Source: UBA5359 sp002410925 [NCBI: bacterium UBP13_UBA5359] (GTDB lineage: Bacteria; UBP13; UBA5359). Taken from it: a stretch of 64,000 bases of DNA. The stretch spans positions 305,282 to 369,281 of the forward strand of contig DHPR01000033.1 of the NCBI GenBank assembly GCA_002410925.1, read 5' to 3'. Position numbers and translations under genes: made by a program. Under the pieces are notes generated by a model. The model saw nothing but the letters and a program-made list of their open reading frames with translations, did not search any database and was not told the origin of the DNA. This document shows positions 57,733 through 64,000 of this stretch, one piece after another (the first letter of the stretch is position 1; every line of letters begins with the position of its first letter).

Positions 57733-59463
57733 TCAAGATGCTTCATCTCTGAGCATGGCAATAAAATCATCCTGAGTCGCCACACCCATATCCCCCTTCT
57801 CCCTGTGGCGCAGAGAGAGCGTACCCTTTTCAGCTTCACGGTCGCCTATCACCACCATATACGGTATCTTTTCAGATTGAGCCTGACGTATCTTGAAACC
57901 CGTTTTTTCGTTGCGCTTATCCACTTCAGCTCTGAAATCAGCCTCCCGCAAACGAGCGCATACGGCATCGGCATAATCGAAGTGCCTATCGGCTATAGGA
58001 AGCAGACGCACCTGAACCGGAGCCAGCCATAGAGGGAACGCACCGCCATAATGTTCAATCAACGTTCCAAAAAAACGCTCCATGCTGCCAAGCACTACTC
58101 GGTGAATCATTATCGGGCGATGCTCCTGCCCGTCCGGACCGATATAGGAGATATTGAATCTCTCCGGAAGATTAAAGTCAACCTGAACGGTCGGTCCCTG
58201 CCAAAGACGACCAAGTGCATCTCTTAGCTTAAAATCAATCTTCGGCCCATAAAAGACGCCCTCTCCGGGATCAACACGGTACGGCAGATTTTTGGTTTCC
58301 AAAGCATTGCGCAACGCATCCGTAGCCCGTTCCCAATTCTCATCACTACCGACTGATTTTTCCGGACGGGTACTAAGGAAGAGCTCGATATCACTGAAAC
58401 CGAAACGTTTTAACATAAAGAAAGCAAAATCTACAACGCCGGTAATTTCGCTTTCAAGTTGCCCGGGCATGCAGAAAATATGAGAATCATCTTGTGTAAA
58501 TCCTCTGACTCGCAGCAATCCGTGCAGTACTCCGGATCTCTCATAGCGATATACAGTGCCCATCTCAAAGTAACGCAGCGGCATATCCCGATATGATCTG
58601 GTCTGCGTCTTGTAAATCAGTATATGCCCCGGACAATTCATGGGTTTGAGAACGTATTCTTGCTCATCTACGTTCAAGTAGTACATATTCTCTCTATAAT
58701 AACCGGTATGCCCCGATATCTGCCATAGCTCTTCTCTCGCAATATGAGGCGTAATCACCATCTGATAACCACGGCGTGCATGCTCACGCTTTTCGAAATC
58801 TTCTATCAGGGTTCGTACCAACGCTCCCTTAGGATGATAATAGATAAAGCCGGCTCCGGCCGTTTCATTGATACTGAACAGATCCAGTTCCTTGCCCAGC
58901 TTACGATGATCACGGCGCGATGCTTCCTCCAGCTTGAAAATATGCTCATCTAACTCTTCCTGGGTTTCGAACGCTGTTCCGTATATACGTTGAAGCATTT
59001 CACGCTTTTCATTGCCACGCCAGTAGGCACCGGCTACGCTAAGCAGCTTAAAGGCTTTAATCTCTCCTGTTCTGCTCACATGCGGGCCGCGACAGAGATC
59101 AAAGAAATCACCCTGATGATATATTGATACCAGCGCATCGGTCAACTCCTTCAATAATTCGACCTTGTATTTCTCATCGAGCTCACCGAAAAGCTTTAGC
59201 GCCTGCTCCCGCGAGACCTCTTCACGCCTGAACTCCAGATCACGCTCAATGATATCTCTCATGCGCTTCTCAATTGCTTGAAGATCATCCGGCGTAAAGC
59301 TCCTGCCAAGATCAAAATCATAATAGAAACCCTCTTCTATAGAGGGTCCTATTGCCAATTTAACTTCAGGATAGAGCTCTTTAACCGCCTGAGCCATAAT
59401 ATGGGCTGTGCTGTGGCGGTATATATCTCTCTCCTCTTCGCTTACAAAGCCTTTAGCACTCAT
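57733..59463 (-). CDS. thrS: Threonyl-tRNA synthetase without TGS domain
   Basis: Charges tRNA-Thr. The 576 residues start directly with the second additional domain (YRHSTAHIMAQAVKELYPEVKLAIGP), which contains the editing site, followed by the class II core (MNCPGHILIYK zinc region, RGFTQDDSHIFC) and the C-terminal anticodon domain. The usual 60-residue TGS domain at the N-terminus is absent; a ribosome site (TGGAGG) precedes the ATG and a promoter lies close by, so it is not a wrong start. No T-box leader is seen. Confidence 0.95.
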   Translation of the reverse strand: MSAKGFVSEEERDIYRHSTAHIMAQAVKELYPEVKLAIGPSIEEGFYYDFDLGRSFTPDDLQAIEKRMRDIIERDLEFRREEVSREQALKLFGELDEKYKVELLKELTDALVSIYHQGDFFDLCRGPHVSRTGEIKAFKLLSVAGAYWRGNEKREMLQRIYGTAFETQEELDEHIFKLEEASRRDHRKLGKELDLFSINETAGAGFIYYHPKGALVRTLIEDFEKREHARRGYQMVITPHIAREELWQISGHTGYYRENMYYLNVDEQEYVLKPMNCPGHILIYKTQTRSYRDMPLRYFEMGTVYRYERSGVLHGLLRVRGFTQDDSHIFCMPGQLESEITGVVDFAFFMLKRFGFSDIELFLSTRPEKSVGSDENWERATDALRNALETKNLPYRVDPGEGVFYGPKIDFKLRDALGRLWQGPTVQVDFNLPERFNISYIGPDGQEHRPIMIHRVVLGSMERFFGTLIEHYGGAFPLWLAPVQVRLLPIADRHFDYADAVCARLREADFRAEVDKRNEKTGFKIRQAQSEKIPYMVVIGDREAEKGTLSLRHREKGDMGVATQDDFIAMLRDEAS

Positions 59464-59488
59464 ATTGCACCTCCAGAAACTTTAAATT

Positions 59489-59517
59489 ATGTTAGCACCA
59501 CTGTATGAACTTGTAAA
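59489..59517 (-). promoter_or_regulatory. Promoter of thrS
   Basis: TTTACA (59512-59517), 17-base spacer, TAACAT (59489-59494) on the minus strand. It leaves a leader of under 25 bases. Confidence 0.6.
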
Positions 59518-59541
59518 GCGCATTTTACGGAGAAGACGGGA

Positions 59542-59570
59542 TTGCCTGAGCTGCTGCCTTGGGCTATAAT
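59542..59570 (+). promoter_or_regulatory. Promoter of the small-protein/TadE unit
   Basis: TTGCCT (59542-59547), 17-base spacer, perfect TATAAT (59565-59570), divergent from the thrS promoter. Confidence 0.7.
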
Positions 59571-59615
59571 TCAAATATTAACCCTAACTATTAATGCTGG
59601 CCGGAGGCATAAGAC

Positions 59616-59780
59616 ATGATTATGGATATAAACTGGCTTGATATTATTGAGCTTTACCTTCTTATTTGCTTCACTTATCTCTATTTTTACCAGAAGAAGC
59701 GAGTGTATAATTTGGAGAAACACGTCGACGCTCTGCAAGCGCAAATTATCGCCATGGAGAACATTGATGAGAATTCATAA
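59616..59780 (+). CDS. Small membrane protein of unknown function
   Basis: A 54-residue frame with CGGAGG 8 bases before ATG 59616. It has one hydrophobic segment (residues 10 to 25), then a basic stretch (QKKRVYNLE) and a short heptad-like helix (LEKHVDALQAQIIAMENID). I recognise no family. Its last codons contain the ribosome site and start of the TadE-like gene, so translation is probably coupled. Strong ribosome site, promoter and overlap make it likely real. Confidence 0.65.
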   Translation: MIMDINWLDIIELYLLICFTYLYFYQKKRVYNLEKHVDALQAQIIAMENIDENS

Positions 59781-60165
59781 AGAGAATAAAGGACAATCCG
59801 TAATAGAGCTTGCCTTTCTCCTGCCCTTACTCTTGCTGTTGCTGATAGGCGTGTTTCAATTCACGCTGGTTCTGAAAACTTATATCTCCCTTTCGCTGGG
59901 ATCTCGCGAAGGGGCACGCGCCGGAGCGGTGGGCCGAACCAACACCGATATTGTTGCCGTTGTAAAGAAGCGGCTGCCTGGCTTTAATACCAGCAACCTC
60001 ACCATTGCGATCACTCCCTCCAATGAAAGCTCACGCCGTGTCGGAGATTATATTACCGTTCGTATTGATTATGCGCAGGATCTCATCATGCCCTTTATAA
60101 GCTTTGTACTGCCTGATCCACTCCCTATAAGCTCAACAACCGTCATGAGAATAGAAACACTCTGA
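59767..60165 (+). CDS. TadE-like pilin-assembly membrane protein
   Basis: The 132 residues have an N-terminal TadE signature: the KGQSVIELAFLLPLLLLLLIG segment with the conserved Glu of pseudopilins, then SREGARAGAVG and a beta-rich extracellular part. TadE proteins belong to Flp/tight adherence pili. No other tad gene is in the window, so it may act alone or with a distant cluster. ATG 59767 follows GGAGAAC. Confidence 0.85.
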   Translation: MRIHKENKGQSVIELAFLLPLLLLLLIGVFQFTLVLKTYISLSLGSREGARAGAVGRTNTDIVAVVKKRLPGFNTSNLTIAITPSNESSRRVGDYITVRIDYAQDLIMPFISFVLPDPLPISSTTVMRIETL

Positions 60166-60189
60166 TTCGGCATGCCTCAGATAAAAATA

Positions 60190-60209
60190 GCCCGCTCTTT
60201 CAAGCGGGC
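60190..60209 (+). terminator. Hairpin after the TadE-like gene
   Basis: A 7-base perfect GC stem (GCCCGCT/AGCGGGC), six-base loop, 24 bases past the stop. The tail ATACCTTTGG is weak. Confidence 0.5.
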
Positions 60210-60289
60210 ATACCTTTGGGGGAAGGCGTATATTATATACCCCGGATTCAGCATTCTAAACATTTTTAAATATATTCTCGCTGATCTCA

Positions 60290-60321
60290 AAGAGGACGGC
60301 CTTCACCCCGGCCGCCCTCTT
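60290..60321 (-). terminator. Hairpin after pfp
   Basis: A stem of about 12 bases with one mismatch (AAGAGGxCGGCC type) and an 8-base loop, 43 bases past the pfp stop. Confidence 0.55.
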
Positions 60322-60363
60322 CAATATACAAATATGCATAAAGAGTTTGCAACAGTGCCTCCC

Positions 60364-62061
60364 TTACTGAGCAGGCACTGTCTCGGATATATTGGCATTG
60401 CACCAGCCGTCACCGCATTCAAGCTGAAGAGTTTTAGTCGTAGCATCGCAAATCTGGGATGGTCCGAAGTATTGAATCGGACCGGGAAAAACATAAGCAT
60501 CTTCCAGCAGCCATTTATCTTTTACCTGAACAAAAGCCTTGAAAACATCACCATTAACATCCACCAAGGCCTTCTTAATAACGGGTTTCATCTTGCCCTT
60601 GCGCAATTCCATGGTAAGCATGGAGGCTACCGGCACACCGCCCATAACCCATTCTTCAACAGGCTTTGCTAAATTGGTAGCGGATACTGTATACCCGGTC
60701 AGTCCTGCTCTCAGCAACAGTGCCGCCGTATATCCCAGCGTATAAGTGTAATCGGCATCAAAGTTGGAAGGAGCGACACAGCGTCCTTCATAACCGAAGA
60801 AGTGATTCAATGCCGCAAATTTTCCTTTGAACTCTCCTGTTGCCTGCATAAGCCGTATTCTATCGGTTACCAAATCTATCAGAAGTTTCTCAGTCTCTAT
60901 CTGTGAAAGCGTAAGATTACCATGCTTATCACGTCTCAACAACACCTGTTGAATATCGTCGGGAAGAGAACCATATACTTTGGCGGAAGCAGGGGTTAAC
61001 CTGGTATCGATATGCTGCCTCCTATCCGATGGATCGGTAAGGGTTTTAAGATAGCTTTCATCAGTATCCAATATTTTTCCCAGCTCAGCAATAAGCCCTT
61101 TCATATCGGCCAGGAACTCCAGTAACCCTTCGGGGATAAGAACTATGCCGTAATTCTTACCAACCTCCGCCCTTTTGCAGATACCGGTCACTATCTGATC
61201 TACCACATCGGAAAGAGTCCATTCCGAGGCTTCAACCTCTTCAGAGATTATGGCTATATTAGGATGTGTCTGAAGAGCCACTTCTAATGTTATATGGCTG
61301 GCAGCACGCCCCATAAGACGAATGAAATGCCAATATTTACAGGCAGACATGGCATCACGACAGATATTACCTACTAATTCAGCAAAGGTCTTGGATGCAG
61401 TATCGAATCCAAAAGAAGTTTCTATCTGCTCGTTTTTCATATCGCCATCAATTGTTTTGGGAACACCGATCACTCGTATATCATAGTTATTGGCCGTAAA
61501 ATACTCAGCCATAAGAGCAGCATTAGTATTGGAATCATCTCCGCCGATGATGACCAGAGCCTTGACACCAAGATTTTCAAGATTATTACGGCATGCTTCC
61601 AGCTCCTCGATCTTTTCGATTTTATCGCGGCCGCTGCCGATTATATCAAAGCCGCCGGTGTTTCTATATGCAGCAACTAATTCGGGTGTAAGCTCCTTAT
61701 ATTTGCCTTTTACTATTCCGGCCGGTCCTCCCAGAAAGCCTATGAGGCGGCTCTTCTCATTGGCAGCTTTAAGTGCATCGAGAAGACCTGCAATGACATT
61801 ATGCCCGCCCGGGGCCTGCCCTCCGGAAAGCACAACTCCTACTGATATAGGTTCACACGATAGAGCGCCTTCTCCAACAACAAATCTGGCCAGCGGTTTT
61901 CCAAAGGATTCAGGAAACTGCTTGCGTATTTCCTCTACCGATGCCATATCAGCAACCACATCCTCAAATACCAGCATAAACTTGCCGTCTTTCAGAAGCT
62001 TCGGCAGCTTAGGTATATATTCCGACCGTGCCGCCTGAAGCACAGATAGTTTACTGTTCAT
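60364..62061 (-). CDS. pfp: Diphosphate-dependent phosphofructokinase, long form
   Basis: Reversible PPi:fructose 6-phosphate 1-phosphotransferase. The 565 residues match the long PFP type (plant beta-subunit clade): LSGGQAPGGHNVIAG, IIGGDDSNTNA with Asp after GGD, which indicates PPi use, PKTIDGDMKN, and MGRAASHITLEVALQTHPN. ATG 62061 follows GGGGGAGGG. It replaces or supplements ATP-PFK and saves energy in glycolysis. Its promoter is 170 bases upstream, so a long leader exists. Confidence 0.94.
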   Translation of the reverse strand: MNSKLSVLQAARSEYIPKLPKLLKDGKFMLVFEDVVADMASVEEIRKQFPESFGKPLARFVVGEGALSCEPISVGVVLSGGQAPGGHNVIAGLLDALKAANEKSRLIGFLGGPAGIVKGKYKELTPELVAAYRNTGGFDIIGSGRDKIEKIEELEACRNNLENLGVKALVIIGGDDSNTNAALMAEYFTANNYDIRVIGVPKTIDGDMKNEQIETSFGFDTASKTFAELVGNICRDAMSACKYWHFIRLMGRAASHITLEVALQTHPNIAIISEEVEASEWTLSDVVDQIVTGICKRAEVGKNYGIVLIPEGLLEFLADMKGLIAELGKILDTDESYLKTLTDPSDRRQHIDTRLTPASAKVYGSLPDDIQQVLLRRDKHGNLTLSQIETEKLLIDLVTDRIRLMQATGEFKGKFAALNHFFGYEGRCVAPSNFDADYTYTLGYTAALLLRAGLTGYTVSATNLAKPVEEWVMGGVPVASMLTMELRKGKMKPVIKKALVDVNGDVFKAFVQVKDKWLLEDAYVFPGPIQYFGPSQICDATTKTLQLECGDGWCNANISETVPAQ

Positions 62062-62235
62062 ATTACAAATACCCTCCCCCAAAATTACCCAGGAAGACAG
62101 AAGACAGAATTAAGAACAATCCAACACATTAAATGAATATTGCCCATTCGCTCATCTCAATTTTCGAATATGCCTTTATTCTATACCATGTCCCTGCAAT
62201 TATTCCTGTGTATTGTTGCTTTTGACACAATTGAT

Positions 62236-62264
62236 ATTATCTACCATTCAAAGGACAATTTCAA
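62236..62264 (-). promoter_or_regulatory. Possible promoter of pfp
   Basis: TTGAAA (62259-62264), 17-base spacer, GATAAT (62236-62241) on the minus strand. It leaves a leader of roughly 170 bases in which I see no known riboswitch. Confidence 0.55.
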
Positions 62265-62346
62265 GAGTTGAAGCAGCAAGCCGCTCTTTAAATATTGAAG
62301 CATTGCTTTGAATTATCTCAAGCATACCATACATGTAATAATAGAT

Positions 62347-64000
62347 TTACTCGTTTGGGAATCTGATAGCTTCCGTTTCTGAGCTATCTGAATGCGCTAC
62401 TCTGTATAGAACATCTATCATCTCTTCAATTCGGTAAGGCTTGTTTATTACGCCGCTGAAACCGCATTGCTCATATTCAGCTAATACGGGATCGTTGGAA
62501 TAGCCGCTGGATACAATAATTTTTGCTTTCGGATCCAGCGCTTTAAGCTGCTCGGCAGCCTCTTTTCCTCCCATGCCACCCGGAATGGTCAAATCCATAA
62601 TGACTACATCAAATGCGGAGTCTGAATTCAAAGCAGCCTCGTATGCTTTTATAGCCTGGCTACCATCTTCGGCATATCCTACTTCCCAGCCCAAATATTC
62701 CAGGATTCTTCCTACCACGCTCCGTACAGCCTCTTCATCGTCCATCACCAAAACTTTACCCGTATCCTGAGCTATAATCTCAGCCGCTTTATCTGCTGCC
62801 TTTATCTCTCTTTGTGAGGCGGGCAGATATATATGAAAGGTCGTTCCCTTGCCATGCTCGGATTCAACAGTGACAAACCCATCATGTTTCTTTACGATGG
62901 AATATACTATAGCCAACCCCAAACCGCTACCGCTTTTTTTAGTAGTAAAATAAGGATCGAATATGCGTTGCAGATGCTCCTGCGGCATGCCGACGCCGCT
63001 ATCTGAGATAGATATTTTTATATATTTCCCTTCGGCGATAGCCCCATCGATGCAACTGGGTTCAATAGATATATTTGTCGCAGCTATTCTGATGACGCCT
63101 CCTTCCGGCATTGCCTGATCAGCATTGATCACTAGATTGCTTATAACTTGACTAATCTGCCCTTCATCCGCCTCTATCGGCCAGAGTCCCTCAGCCATAT
63201 CGTAATTACAGCTGACATTAGAACCTCTTAACGCAAAATCGGCAGAATCAGTAATAATCTCCTTTACAGATGCCGTACTCTTTATGGGAGTGCCCCCTTT
63301 GGAGAAAGTCAACAACTGCTGTGTCAATTCCTTGGCTCTAATAATGGCTTTCTCTGCTTCGAAAAGCTTTGCATACAGCCCTGTGCCAACCCTTACCTCT
63401 CTTCTAGCCAATGAGATGTTGCCGAGAACAGCCATCAATATATTATTGAAATCGTGCGCTATCCCCCCGGCCAGAATCCCCAGAGATTCTAATTTTCTGG
63501 CCTTTACCAATTCCTCTTCCATTAATATCTTCTCCGTTATATCTCGAAAGACTATAACAACGCCGATAATAGCTCCATCCTTTCCATATACTGTAGTTCC
63601 GCTATCAGCTATCGTTCGTTTGCTTCCCTCTTTTGAGATAAGAACCGTCCGGCTTGTCAATTCGACTATGCACCCGGCCTTGAGTATTTTTTCAAAAATA
63701 CCTCGACATCGCCGGCCTGTTTTGCCTGAAATGATATTAAATATTTCATCTATTTCTCTGCCCGCAGCATCTTCAAGCGACCACCCGGAGAGCTCTTCCG
63801 CCACCTTATTCATCGTAATTATTCGGCCTGTAGTATCAGCTGTTATCACAGCATCGGCACGAACATCTTCATAGCAAGCCTGTTCAACATTGCCGAAAAG
63901 CGCATTGTTAACCAGCTGAAGCCTCTGCAGAGCGATCTTGCTCTCCCGCTGTTCACGCCGGCGTGCTATGCCTCGCCTGACGATCTCCTCTGCATCAATA
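62347..64000 (-). CDS. Hybrid histidine kinase: PAS, HisKA, HATPase and receiver (5' end beyond window)
   Basis: The frame stays open to the window edge, so the N-terminus is missing. Visible domains are PAS (EEVRADAVITADTTGRIITMN onward), a PAC-like end, a HisKA dimerisation domain with phospho-His in GIAHDFNN, a HATPase with QVISNLVINADQAM and GLGLAIVY, and a C-terminal receiver (VLVMDDEEAVR, phosphoacceptor Asp in VIMDLTIPGG). No membrane segment is visible. Receiver at the C-terminus of a PAS kinase suggests internal feedback or a phosphorelay. No partner regulator is next to it. Confidence 0.9.
   Translation of the reverse strand, partial: IDAEEIVRRGIARRREQRESKIALQRLQLVNNALFGNVEQACYEDVRADAVITADTTGRIITMNKVAEELSGWSLEDAAGREIDEIFNIISGKTGRRCRGIFEKILKAGCIVELTSRTVLISKEGSKRTIADSGTTVYGKDGAIIGVVIVFRDITEKILMEEELVKARKLESLGILAGGIAHDFNNILMAVLGNISLARREVRVGTGLYAKLFEAEKAIIRAKELTQQLLTFSKGGTPIKSTASVKEIITDSADFALRGSNVSCNYDMAEGLWPIEADEGQISQVISNLVINADQAMPEGGVIRIAATNISIEPSCIDGAIAEGKYIKISISDSGVGMPQEHLQRIFDPYFTTKKSGSGLGLAIVYSIVKKHDGFVTVESEHGKGTTFHIYLPASQREIKAADKAAEIIAQDTGKVLVMDDEEAVRSVVGRILEYLGWEVGYAEDGSQAIKAYEAALNSDSAFDVVIMDLTIPGGMGGKEAAEQLKALDPKAKIIVSSGYSNDPVLAEYEQCGFSGVINKPYRIEEMIDVLYRVAHSDSSETEAIRFPNE

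Noticed and set aside
59464-59615. T-box leader upstream of thrS
   Set aside because: The leader is under 25 bases and contains no T-box sequence; serS and proS have no room for one either.
62062-62346. Riboswitch in the pfp leader
   Set aside because: No conserved riboswitch core or stable multi-stem fold was recognised by eye; only a promoter-like pair is supported.

Overview
The window is a dense run of housekeeping and energy genes from an anaerobic bacterium. Nearly every gene lies on the minus strand; the plus strand carries only a leucine tRNA, a cyanophycin-synthetase-like small protein, and a two-gene unit of a 54-residue membrane peptide plus a TadE-like pilin protein. I see no insertion sequence, prophage, CRISPR array or rRNA. 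Gene order (rpsB-tsf-pyrH-frr-...-uppS-dxr-rseP-ispG-proS and rimP-nusA-ylxR-infB) resembles Bacillota and related phyla. A secreted protein with a beta-barrel-like pattern and a SurA-N-like lipid-free chaperone hint at a diderm envelope. The phylum cannot be fixed from the sequence alone.

Layout, left to right: 1-1.9 kb, pta (cut by the edge), a DRTGG-domain P-loop protein and an isochorismatase-fold hydrolase. 2.0-8.4 kb, a complete rnfCDGEAB operon followed by a LigB/MEMO-AMMECR1 fusion. 8.5-12 kb, two NlpC/P60 peptidases, rplM-rpsI, tRNA-Leu(CAA) and the putative beta-barrel protein. 12-19.4 kb, HtrA, Fe/Mn superoxide dismutase, a SagB-type nitroreductase, a specialised NusG paralogue, a pseudouridine synthase, a D-Ala-D-Ala carboxypeptidase, and an ACT-domain protein with phenylacetate-CoA ligase. 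19.4-37.4 kb, translation and isoprenoid genes, topA and dprA. 37.4-40.7 kb, acyl-CoA dehydrogenase-EtfB-EtfA, where EtfA carries an N-terminal 2[4Fe-4S] domain. 40.8-47.5 kb, a YitT-type membrane protein, serS, a GAF-GGDEF cyclase, a candidate presenilin-like GxGD intramembrane protease, an M24-fold protein and a SurA_N-TPR protein. 47.7-55.7 kb, hisC-aroF-tyrA-aroA-cmk-plsC behind a large diguanylate cyclase. 55.8-64 kb, the CphA-N-like protein, a dGTPase, thrS, the pilin-like unit, a PPi-dependent phosphofructokinase and a hybrid histidine kinase cut by the edge.

Metabolic picture (inference): the Rnf complex couples ferredoxin:NAD+ electron transfer to an ion gradient. The acd-etfBA operon has the same order and the same extra EtfA ferredoxin domain as the caffeyl-CoA reductase-Etf complex of Acetobacterium, so it probably reduces an enoyl-CoA while generating reduced ferredoxin for Rnf. 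PPi-phosphofructokinase and Pta fit energy-saving fermentation or acetogenesis.

The points most worth following are the presenilin-like protein (44191-44967), the free-standing CphA N-domain homologue (55870-56469), the Etf complex with an additional cysteine quartet in its linker, and a diguanylate cyclase with its MASE3-like membrane module at the C-terminus. Long perfect hairpins, mostly with poor T-tracts, end many transcription units.
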